From Tepidimicrobium xylanilyticum (GTDB taxonomy: Bacteria > Bacillota > Clostridia > Tissierellales > Tepidimicrobiaceae), in the NCBI RefSeq assembly GCF_900106765.1, contig NZ_FNNG01000008.1:1-64000 (forward strand): DNA of 64,000 nucleotides. The letters are read 5' to 3'. Both the position numbers and the translations under genes were made by a program. The notes beneath the pieces were generated by a model. That model ran no database searches, was not told the origin of the DNA, and worked only from the letters and a program-made list of their open reading frames with translations. Shown piece by piece: positions 56,863-64,000 of the stretch (position 1 is its first letter; each line of letters opens with the position of its first letter).

Positions 56863-58104
56863 ATGATTTCAATAGAGGATATAAATCTAGAAAAAGAAAT
56901 AGTACATTATATAGATTGGTTAAGCAGTTTTGGTAAAAATGGAAATGGTGGAATTACAAGATTATTATACACAGATGAATGGAAAGAAGCTCAAGATGGT
57001 TTAAAGAATTTGATGGAAGAGCTAGGTTTCGATACATATTATGACAAGGTAGGAAACCTATTTGGAAGATTAAAAGGTAGTCATTATATCGATGAAACTA
57101 TATTAACTGGCTCCCATATAGATACAGTGGTTAATGGTGGGAAATTGGATGGGCAACTTGGTATAATCGGAGGTATAATTGCTCTAAAATATTTAAAAGA
57201 CAACTTTGGACAACCACTAAGAAATATAGAAGTTGTATCCATGGCAGAGGAAGAAGGAAGTCGATTTCCATTTGCATTTTGGGGTTCTAAGAATATAATT
57301 GGCGGTGCTACTAAAGAAATGGTTGAGAACTTAAAAGATGCTAATGGTTTAAGTTTCGTTGAAGAAATGTATAGATTAGGTTTCGACTTTAATGACGATG
57401 ACTATAAGGGAAGGGAGGATTTGAAAGCTTTTGTTGAACTCCATATTGAACAAGGTGGCGTTTTAGAAATAGAGAAAAAATCAATAGGAGTGGTTCACCA
57501 TATTGTAGGACAGAGAAGATTTACAATCAAGGTAAAGGGAGAGGCAAACCATGCAGGAACTACACCTATGGGATACAGGAAGGATGCCTTATATGGTTCT
57601 AGTAAAATGATTAGATCTATAATTGATAAGGCAGTAGAATATGGAGATCCTCTAGTAGCAACCGTAGGGCGTTTGGAAGTAAAACCTAATACTGTCAACG
57701 TAGTCCCGGGGGAAGTAGTATTTTCATTGGATATAAGACATATATGCAAAGAGACAATAATTGAGTTTACTAATGAAGTCGAAAAAATAATAAATTATAT
57801 TAGTTCAAAAATGGGTTTAGAAATAGAGATTGAAAAATGGATGGACTGTGATCCTATTGCTATGGATGAGGAATTGGTAAATTCCATAAAAAATAAATGT
57901 GAAAAAGAGGGACTAAATTATAAATTAATGCATAGTGGAGCTGGACACGATTCTCAGATTTTTGCTAAGGTTATCCCCACAGCAATGATATTTGTACCAA
58001 GTCATAAAGGAATTAGTCATAGCCCAGAGGAATTTACTGCACCAAAGGACTTGGTAGAAGGAGTAAAAGCCTTAATAGAAATTCTTAAGGATTTAGCATA
58101 TTAA
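56863..58104 (+). CDS. allC: Zn-dependent hydantoinase/carbamoylase family hydrolase, probable allantoate amidohydrolase
   Basis: M20-family enzyme of the allantoate amidohydrolase / N-carbamoyl-L-amino acid hydrolase class. Allantoate is split to ureidoglycine, CO2 and ammonia. Metal ligands lie in TGSHIDTVVNGGKLDGQLG, AEEEGSRF, and the C-terminal ISHSPEEF; the dimerisation/lid part has GEANHAGTTPMGYRKDA. At 413 residues the length fits. The AllC call over a carbamoylase rests on allE and pucR-type neighbours. GAGGTGG precedes ATG 56863. Confidence 0.86.
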   Translation: MISIEDINLEKEIVHYIDWLSSFGKNGNGGITRLLYTDEWKEAQDGLKNLMEELGFDTYYDKVGNLFGRLKGSHYIDETILTGSHIDTVVNGGKLDGQLGIIGGIIALKYLKDNFGQPLRNIEVVSMAEEEGSRFPFAFWGSKNIIGGATKEMVENLKDANGLSFVEEMYRLGFDFNDDDYKGREDLKAFVELHIEQGGVLEIEKKSIGVVHHIVGQRRFTIKVKGEANHAGTTPMGYRKDALYGSSKMIRSIIDKAVEYGDPLVATVGRLEVKPNTVNVVPGEVVFSLDIRHICKETIIEFTNEVEKIINYISSKMGLEIEIEKWMDCDPIAMDEELVNSIKNKCEKEGLNYKLMHSGAGHDSQIFAKVIPTAMIFVPSHKGISHSPEEFTAPKDLVEGVKALIEILKDLAY

Positions 58105-58194
58105 TAGTTTGTGGATTGATTTTCCATTATATAATCTGGTATCTAAGTTACCTCATATCTAATACAACAAAAAATTATGAAGGGAGATGGAATT

Positions 58195-59460
58195 ATGTCA
58201 CCGAAAGGAAAAAAGAAAGTTTCCTTAACTACTAAAATAATAATGGCAAGTGTTTTGGGGTTAATAATTGGAGCAATCGTAGGCCCTTGGATGGAAAAGA
58301 TTCAATTTATTGGCACCATTTGGATCAGGCTTATTCAGATGTCAATCGTAGCTTTGGTGATGACTTCTGTTGCTAGTGCAATAGGAAATATTGAGAGTGC
58401 TAGTGCAGGTAAAATGAGTTTTCATACATTTAAATATATTATACTTTTTACCCTTTGTTCAGCCTTTTTAGGACTAGGCTTATCCTATTTATTTAAACCT
58501 GGGGTAGGAATTACACTTGATGCAGCAGTTGAAGCTACTACGAATCAATTATCTGATGTTTCAGTGATTGATACTTTAGTCAATTTTGTGCCAACCAACA
58601 TATTTAGTGCTATGAGTAGTGGCTCTACCATACAATGCATTATATTTTCTCTAATATTTGGTATTGCAGCAGGAGGATATGCTAGAGCTACCGGAAGGAA
58701 TAATGTTCTATTGCTTATTAAGGATATTAATGGGATTATTATGAGAATTATAGAGATGGTTATGAAATTAGCACCTATAGGAATATTTTGCTTGCTTGCC
58801 CCTGTTGTAGGAACAACTGGCTTTGATGTTATTTTCCCTATGCTTAAATTCCTTCTTGCACTTTTGGTAGGCGACATTATCCAGTTCTTAATATACTGTC
58901 CTTTAACAGCCTTTAGATGTGGGGTAAATCCTTTAAAGATGCCTAAGAAATATGCTAAAATGTCTATTATGGCACTTACTACTACTTCTAGTGCAGTATG
59001 TTTACCAACTAAGATGGAAGATTCAGTTACAAAATTTGGAGTAAGCCGTAGAGTAGCTGATTTTACTGGACCTATTACTATGACAATGAATAGCTGTGGT
59101 GCGGTTCAATGTTATGTTTTAGCTATTATGTTTATGGCTCAGGCTTCTGGCATTGCCCTTACAAATGTTGAAATTCTTACAGGTGTTTTGTTGGCATGTA
59201 TGATGTGTATGGGAACAATTGTAGTTCCAGGTGGATCAGTTGTAGTATATACTTTCTTTGCAACTGCCCTAGGATTACCACTAGAGAGTGTTGCAATTCT
59301 TATTGGAATTGACTGGTTTGCAGGAGCTCTACGTACTTTAATGAATGTAGATGTTGATGTGTTGGTAGGCATGCTAGTATCTAAGGATTTAGGTGAGTTT
59401 GATGCAGATGTTTATAACGATAAGAAAGAAGTGAAGTATGTCCAATATGTTGAAGCATAG
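58195..59460 (+). CDS. dicarboxylate/amino acid:cation symporter (SDF family)
   Basis: A 421-residue secondary transporter with about eight membrane segments. The re-entrant hairpin region TTTSSAVCLPTKMEDSVTKF, the substrate helix TMTMNSCGAVQ, VVPGGSVVVYTFFATALGLP and DWFAGALRTLMNVDVD correspond to the family's substrate and sodium sites, though several positions differ from DctA/GltP. Substrate might be a ureide or amino acid, inferred from neighbours. I use ATG 58195 after AGGGAG; an in-frame ATG at 58177 is less well placed. Confidence 0.88.
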   Translation: MSPKGKKKVSLTTKIIMASVLGLIIGAIVGPWMEKIQFIGTIWIRLIQMSIVALVMTSVASAIGNIESASAGKMSFHTFKYIILFTLCSAFLGLGLSYLFKPGVGITLDAAVEATTNQLSDVSVIDTLVNFVPTNIFSAMSSGSTIQCIIFSLIFGIAAGGYARATGRNNVLLLIKDINGIIMRIIEMVMKLAPIGIFCLLAPVVGTTGFDVIFPMLKFLLALLVGDIIQFLIYCPLTAFRCGVNPLKMPKKYAKMSIMALTTTSSAVCLPTKMEDSVTKFGVSRRVADFTGPITMTMNSCGAVQCYVLAIMFMAQASGIALTNVEILTGVLLACMMCMGTIVVPGGSVVVYTFFATALGLPLESVAILIGIDWFAGALRTLMNVDVDVLVGMLVSKDLGEFDADVYNDKKEVKYVQYVEA

Positions 59461-59606
59461 AATGACGTTTGACTTTTCCAGTATTAAGTAATATAATAAT
59501 TTTAACAGAATAAAAATAGTTTCACTATAGGTAAATATCTTGAACTGTAGAATGGATTTAATTCGCATTTGTAGATTGTTTACTAATATTTGGGAGGTTA
59601 GTGGAG

Positions 59607-60752
59607 ATGAAAAATAGGAAACTGGTTATGATTCCAGGGCCAACACCTGTTGTCAGGTCTATACAAGACCAAATGGGAAGAGAAACAGTAGCTTTTGGAG
59701 ATCCAGATTTTGTAAAAGATTTTAAGGAAGTAATAGGGGATTTAAAGGATATATTTAAAACGGAAGGAGAAGCCTTCGTTGTAGCTGGAACTGGAACCTT
59801 AGCTATGGAAATGGGAATAGCCAATATAACTAAAGAAAGCTATGATGTATTAGTAGTATCTCATGGATTTTTTGGTGATCGCTATGTAGAACTATGCCAA
59901 AGAAAGGGATTAAAGGTAGATGTGCTAAAATCTGAATGGGGAACTATTGTACCTGTTGAGGAAATAGAGAAAAAATTAAAGGAAAAGAATTATAAAGCTA
60001 TAACCGTTACTCACGTAGATACCTCAACAGGAATATGTGCACCGCTGGCTGAAATAGGAGAAGTAGTTAAAAAGTTTGAAGACACTCTGTTAGTTGTAGA
60101 TGGAGTATGTGCCACAGCAGCAGAGCCGGAATATCTAGATGAAATGGGTATAGATGTTTTAATTACCGGTTCCCAAAAAGCCTTTGGAGTAGCCCCAGGT
60201 TTGGCCATAGTACTAGCTGGCCCTAAAGCGTTAGAGAGGAGAAAATCTTTAGGCACCATTAGAGATTATTATATTGATTTTGAAAAATGGATTCCAATAA
60301 TGAGGGACCCAGCCAAATACTTTGGTACACCACCAGTAAACTTAATATGGGCATTAAAAGAGTCTCTAAGGATTATGAAAGAAGAGGGAATTGAAAATAG
60401 ATACAAAAGGCATATTAGAGTAGCAAGAGCTATGCAAGCAGCATTGGAAGAATTAGGATTTACCCTATTAGCTGAAAGAGAACATAGGGCGGTAACTCTT
60501 TCTAATGTATTGTATATGGATGGTATAGAAGATGGAGAGTTTAGAAAGGTATTAGCAGAGGAAGGTGTTGTAGTAGCAGGTGGACTAGGTGCATATGCTG
60601 GAAAGATGTTTAGGCTAGGGCATATGGGTAACATTGATTTTCATGATTTAGTATCTACTATTTCAGCTATTGAAAGAACACTTTATAGATTAGGGATTAA
60701 GGATGTCCTTGGCAAAGGCGTAGGCAAACTAGCAGAAGAATTATTGAAGTAG
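59607..60752 (+). CDS. class V aminotransferase (ureidoglycine-glyoxylate type)
   Basis: A 381-residue PLP enzyme like PucG/AGXT: MIPGPTPVVRS at the start, VAGTGTLAMEM, the cofactor aspartate in LVVDGVCATAAEPEYLDE, and the lysine in TGSQKAFGVAPGLA. PucG of Bacillus transaminates ureidoglycine with glyoxylate to give oxalurate and glycine. As the last gene of the cupin-allC-transporter set it is the better PucG candidate of the two. ATG 59607 sits 9 bases after GGAGG; GTG 59601 is the alternative start. A terminator follows. Confidence 0.88.
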   Translation: MKNRKLVMIPGPTPVVRSIQDQMGRETVAFGDPDFVKDFKEVIGDLKDIFKTEGEAFVVAGTGTLAMEMGIANITKESYDVLVVSHGFFGDRYVELCQRKGLKVDVLKSEWGTIVPVEEIEKKLKEKNYKAITVTHVDTSTGICAPLAEIGEVVKKFEDTLLVVDGVCATAAEPEYLDEMGIDVLITGSQKAFGVAPGLAIVLAGPKALERRKSLGTIRDYYIDFEKWIPIMRDPAKYFGTPPVNLIWALKESLRIMKEEGIENRYKRHIRVARAMQAALEELGFTLLAEREHRAVTLSNVLYMDGIEDGEFRKVLAEEGVVVAGGLGAYAGKMFRLGHMGNIDFHDLVSTISAIERTLYRLGIKDVLGKGVGKLAEELLK

Positions 60753-60758
60753 TAACTC

Positions 60759-60799
60759 AAAATAAGATAGTTTCCAATAGGAAGCTATCTTATTTTTCT
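60759..60799 (+). terminator. terminator after the second aminotransferase gene
   Basis: AAAATAAGATAGTTTCC (60759-60775) pairs with GGAAGCTATCTTATTTT (60780-60796), with one G-U, followed by TCTTT. Confidence 0.9.
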
Positions 60800-60847
60800 T
60801 TCCATTATATGTTATAATATTAGAAAACCTATCTAAGAGGTGAATAT

Positions 60848-62038
60848 ATGGTAAAAACAGATTATATAAAGTCGAAAGCAATAGAAATAAAAAATTGGGT
60901 GATAGAAATAAGGAGGGATTTTCATCAGCATCCAGAACTAGGTTTTGAAGAATACAGGACTAGGGACAAAGTAATTGAATACTTGAATGAGATGAGCATT
61001 GAAAATAAGATAGTGGCAAAAACGGGAGTAATGGGGATAATTAGGGGTAAAAGGAAAGGGAAAACTGTAGCCTTAAGGGCTGATATAGATGCACTACCCA
61101 TGGAGGATAAAAAGGAGGTTCCCTATAAATCTAAGGTAAAGGGCAAGATGCATGCATGTGGTCACGACGCTCATACTGCTATTCTATTAGGGGCTAGCAG
61201 GATATTGAAGGATCTGGAGGATGAAATAAAAGGAAACATAAAACTGTTTTTTCAACCAGCAGAGGAAACCATCGGAGGTGCCTTACCCATGATAGAAGAA
61301 GGCGTATTGGAAGACCCCTATGTAGATGGAGTATTTGGTCTTCACGTAGATAATAGCATTGAAGCGGGACAGATTGGCATTAGGTATGGTCAAATGAAAG
61401 CTGCTTCTGATGAGATTAAGGTAAACATATATGGGAAAAATAGTCATGGAGCCTATCCTCAAGATGGAGTAGATGCTATCGCAGTAGCTGGTCAAGTATT
61501 AAACGCTTTGCAGATGGTAGTAAGTAGAAATGTAGACCCTAGAACTTCTGCAGTACTCACAATAGGTACTATTAAAGGAGGCTGTGCAGGAAATATAATA
61601 GCAGATAAGGTGGAAATGGAAGGCATAGTAAGAACTTTAAAGGCAGAATCAAGGACGTTAGTAATAGATAAAATAAGGGATATAGTTGAACAAATTCCCA
61701 AATCCTTAGGAGGAAGAGGAGAAATGATTAGGCAAGAAAGCTATCCACCTTTGATAAATGATGATTATATGGTAGATATTATAAAGAGTAATGGATTGGA
61801 GTTATTAGAGGAAGATAGTGTATATGAAATACCTTACCCAAGCTTTGGAGTAGAAGATTTCTCTTATTTTGCAGCTAATAGACCTTCCGCTTTTTTCCAA
61901 TTAGGCTCTGGAAATAGAGAAAAAGGTATAATTTATGGGGGACATACACCTTATTTTGATATAGATGAAGAATGCTTGATTATTGGTGTTTTATTGCAAG
62001 TAAAAAATGCTTTAGAATTTTTGAATACAATGGAATAG
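60848..62038 (+). CDS. M20 family amidohydrolase (N-acyl amino acid hydrolase type)
   Basis: A 396-residue M20D-type metallo-amidohydrolase: RRDFHQHPELGFEE, LRADIDALPM, the metal motif MHACGHDAHTAILLGA, FQPAEETIGGALPMIEEG and the C-terminal GVEDFSYFA. The family hydrolyses N-acyl, hippurate-like or IAA-amino acid conjugates; the substrate is open. AAGAGGTG precedes ATG 60848. It is preceded by a terminator, so probably transcribed apart from the ureide genes and together with pgcA 12 bases later. Confidence 0.9.
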   Translation: MVKTDYIKSKAIEIKNWVIEIRRDFHQHPELGFEEYRTRDKVIEYLNEMSIENKIVAKTGVMGIIRGKRKGKTVALRADIDALPMEDKKEVPYKSKVKGKMHACGHDAHTAILLGASRILKDLEDEIKGNIKLFFQPAEETIGGALPMIEEGVLEDPYVDGVFGLHVDNSIEAGQIGIRYGQMKAASDEIKVNIYGKNSHGAYPQDGVDAIAVAGQVLNALQMVVSRNVDPRTSAVLTIGTIKGGCAGNIIADKVEMEGIVRTLKAESRTLVIDKIRDIVEQIPKSLGGRGEMIRQESYPPLINDDYMVDIIKSNGLELLEEDSVYEIPYPSFGVEDFSYFAANRPSAFFQLGSGNREKGIIYGGHTPYFDIDEECLIIGVLLQVKNALEFLNTME

Positions 62039-62049
62039 GAGGGGATTAA

Positions 62050-63741
62050 ATGGATTTTTTAGAGAAATACAATTATTGGATAAACAGTGAATATTTTGAT
62101 GAAGAAACTAAAAAGGAGCTGGAATCCATTAAGGATGATAAAGGAGAGATAGAGGATAGGTTTCATAAGGATTTAACCTTTGGAACGGCTGGATTAAGAG
62201 GGAAAATTGGGGCAGGTACTAATAGAATGAACCGATATACCGTATCTTTAGCCACTCAAGGGTTGGCTAATACCATAAAAAAAAGAGGGAAAGAAGCCAT
62301 GGAAAGAGGAGTGGCTATAGCCTATGATGTAAGGCATTTTTCAAAGGAGTTTTCAAAAATAGCTGCTAGAGTGCTAGCAGCTAACGGTATAAAAGTATAT
62401 TTATTTGATGATATAAGACCTACTCCTTTATTATCGTATACTATTAGAGAATTAAATACCATCTCGGGAATTGTAATTACTGCCAGCCATAATCCTAAGG
62501 ATTATAACGGTTATAAGGTTTATTGGGAAGAAGGTTCTCAGATACTAGATGATGTAGCTGTAGAGATATTGAACAATATCAATGATATAGGGGATTTTTC
62601 CAATATTAACATAATAGATTTTGAAGAAGGTATAGGTAGAGGGCTTATTCAATACATTGGAAAGGAAATAGATGATAAGTATGTGGAAGAAATTAAAGGA
62701 TTGAGAATCAGTGATGATATAGATAGAGGGATTAGAATAGTTTATACTCCATTAAATGGTACTGGCAATGAATTGGTTAGAAGAGTTCTAAGGGAAAGGG
62801 GTTTCACTCAAGTATATGTGGTAAAGGAACAAGAAAAGCCAGATCCAGATTTTACTACTGTAGGATATCCAAATCCTGAAGACGTTAAAGCCTTTGAATA
62901 CGCTAAAAATTATGGGAAGGAAAAGGACGCAGATATTTTAATTGCAACGGATCCAGACTGTGATAGGGTAGCTTGTATGGTTAAGAACCATGAAGGAGAA
63001 TATGTCTTTTTAAATGGGAATCAAACTGGAGCGTTATTGGTAGATTATATATTATCTAATAGAGCAGAAAAAGGGGATGTCCCAGGAAACGGGGCAATAG
63101 TAAAAAGCATAGTAACGGGAGATCTAAGCAAAACTATTGCTGAAGATTATAACATAACTACCATAGAAACCCTTACTGGTTTTAAACATATTTGCGGAAA
63201 GGCCAATGAATTTGATAGGACGAAGGAGCATACTTTTATATTTGGATATGAAGAAAGTATAGGTTATGTGTATAGCACTATTGTTAGAGATAAGGATGGA
63301 GTCATATCTTCTATGTTAATAGCTGAGATGGCTGCTTATTATAAGAAAAAGGGCATTACCCTATTGGAGAGGGTGGAAGAACTATATGAAAAATACGGAT
63401 ACTATTTGGATAAATTAATTTCCCTAGTGTTAGAGGGAGTTGAAGGGCAAGAGAGGATTAAGAGGATTATGAATTCCTTTAGAAGTTTTCCTATTACTAC
63501 TATTGAAGATATGAAATTGATAAAAACTATAGACTATTTGAAGGATCAAACTGGCAATCCTAAATCCGATGTATTGAAATATTTATTTGATGATGGCTCC
63601 TGGTATGCCATTAGGCCTTCTGGAACAGAACCTAAAATAAAGATATATATTTACTCAAAGGGAAAAAATAGGGAATTGGCTGAACACAAAATAAAGTGTA
63701 TTGAGAAAGCAACAATAGAAAGAATAGAATCGATTAAATGA
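62050..63741 (+). CDS. pgcA: phosphoglucomutase / phosphomannomutase family (phospho-sugar mutase)
   Basis: Alpha-D-phosphohexomutase. The 563-residue protein fits the longer Firmicute PgcA type. Domain motifs: TFGTAGLRGKIGAGTNRMN, the phosphoserine loop TASHNPKDYNGYK, the metal site ATDPDCDRVA, the sugar loop GYEESIGY and the phosphate site RPSGTEPKIKIY. It probably links glucose 6-phosphate and glucose 1-phosphate for cell-wall polymers. AGGAGG precedes ATG 62050. Confidence 0.94.
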   Translation: MDFLEKYNYWINSEYFDEETKKELESIKDDKGEIEDRFHKDLTFGTAGLRGKIGAGTNRMNRYTVSLATQGLANTIKKRGKEAMERGVAIAYDVRHFSKEFSKIAARVLAANGIKVYLFDDIRPTPLLSYTIRELNTISGIVITASHNPKDYNGYKVYWEEGSQILDDVAVEILNNINDIGDFSNINIIDFEEGIGRGLIQYIGKEIDDKYVEEIKGLRISDDIDRGIRIVYTPLNGTGNELVRRVLRERGFTQVYVVKEQEKPDPDFTTVGYPNPEDVKAFEYAKNYGKEKDADILIATDPDCDRVACMVKNHEGEYVFLNGNQTGALLVDYILSNRAEKGDVPGNGAIVKSIVTGDLSKTIAEDYNITTIETLTGFKHICGKANEFDRTKEHTFIFGYEESIGYVYSTIVRDKDGVISSMLIAEMAAYYKKKGITLLERVEELYEKYGYYLDKLISLVLEGVEGQERIKRIMNSFRSFPITTIEDMKLIKTIDYLKDQTGNPKSDVLKYLFDDGSWYAIRPSGTEPKIKIYIYSKGKNRELAEHKIKCIEKATIERIESIK

Positions 63742-63744
63742 TAA

Positions 63745-63776
63745 AAGGCTCTAGGTTTAATTAACCTAAGAGCCTT
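63745..63776. terminator. terminator between pgcA and the convergent HTH gene
   Basis: AAGGCTCT-AGGTT (63745-63757) pairs with AACCT-AGAGCCTT (63763-63776), with one bulged base, then ATAATCTTTT. Confidence 0.8.
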
Positions 63777-63813
63777 ATAATCTTTTGGTATAAATAATGA
63801 ATTTGGTATTTTA

Positions 63814-64000
63814 TCAGATAATATTTTTTAATTTGATTATTTTCTTAGGCCTTCCTGTGCCCTTGGTAATGGCAGTAGTAACAATTTCTCCATATCCTGA
63901 CTCTTCCAATTTAGATATTAAACGCCTTGCACTTCTTACGGAGATATTTAAATAATTTGCCAAGGTTTCAGAGCAAAAATACTTATTATTGGAATCTTTT
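63814..64000 (-). CDS. C-terminal end of an HTH regulator (partial)
   Basis: A minus-strand frame enters from the right edge and stops at TGA (63816-63814). The 61 visible residues contain a helix-turn-helix, CSETLANYLNISVRSARRLI, then SKLEESGYGEIV and a basic winged end TKGTGRPKKIIKL. This is a DNA-binding C-terminal domain. The N-terminal part, and so the family, is outside the window. Confidence 0.75.
   Translation of the reverse strand, partial: KDSNNKYFCSETLANYLNISVRSARRLISKLEESGYGEIVTTAITKGTGRPKKIIKLKNII

Overview
The window is an AT-rich, gene-dense chromosomal segment from a Gram-positive, strictly anaerobic, amino-acid-fermenting Firmicute, most likely a member of the Tissierellia/Clostridia. 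Evidence: a complete selenoprotein glycine reductase operon behind a tandem glycine riboswitch, a SUF-only Fe-S operon with SufU, a CggR-controlled glycolytic operon, a membrane pyrophosphatase, VanW and PucR families, strong AGGAGG ribosome-binding sites and many TTG/GTG starts. I see no insertion sequence, prophage, CRISPR array, tRNA or rRNA. The genus is an inference only.

Layout. 1-505: end of a possible upstream gene, a perfect 54-bp palindrome and mostly non-coding DNA. 506-5394 (-): sufCBDSU with an Rrf2/IscR-like operator over its promoter. 5612-16803 (+): housekeeping genes (queG, kbl, ylxP-like, nth, an unusual long FtsA-like ATPase, VanW protein, DUF2225 protein, ogt, HAD phosphatase, trmL, Na/Pi symporter). 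16839-24759: glycine riboswitch then trxB-trxA-grdE-grdA-grdB-grdC-grdD; grdA and grdB each contain one in-frame UGA read as selenocysteine. 24775-29717: BMP-type nucleoside ABC transporter. 29736-38710: rpoN, then cggR-gap-pgk-tpiA-gpmI-eno. 38825-48207: secG, hppA, hydrolase, a membrane-anchored Mur ligase, ddl, rnr, smpB and the tmRNA. 48319-51457: psuK-psuG, nitroreductase, gamma-carbonic-anhydrase-like protein. 51470-60799: a ureide/purine-catabolism region (IclR and PucR regulators, two class V aminotransferases, AllE, cupin, AllC-like amidohydrolase, SDF-family transporter). 60848-64000: M20 amidohydrolase, phosphoglucomutase and the 3' end of a convergent HTH gene.

How it fits together. 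Glycine is the hub. Kbl connects threonine and glycine. AllC-type hydrolysis of allantoate with ureidoglycine/glyoxylate aminotransferases can yield glycine. The glycine-sensing ON riboswitch then turns on the thioredoxin-linked glycine reductase, which makes acetyl phosphate and so ATP. The nucleoside transporter and pseudouridine genes fit nucleic-acid scavenging. The GAPDH of the glycolytic operon carries residues that argue against strict NAD specificity, which would suit gluconeogenic flux in an amino-acid fermenter. The most noteworthy features are the riboswitch/terminator architecture, a strong SECIS candidate in grdB, repeated C-terminal modules in the FtsA-like protein, a large inverted repeat between gpmI and eno, a perfect 54-bp palindrome, and the ureide-to-glycine cluster with a divergent operator.
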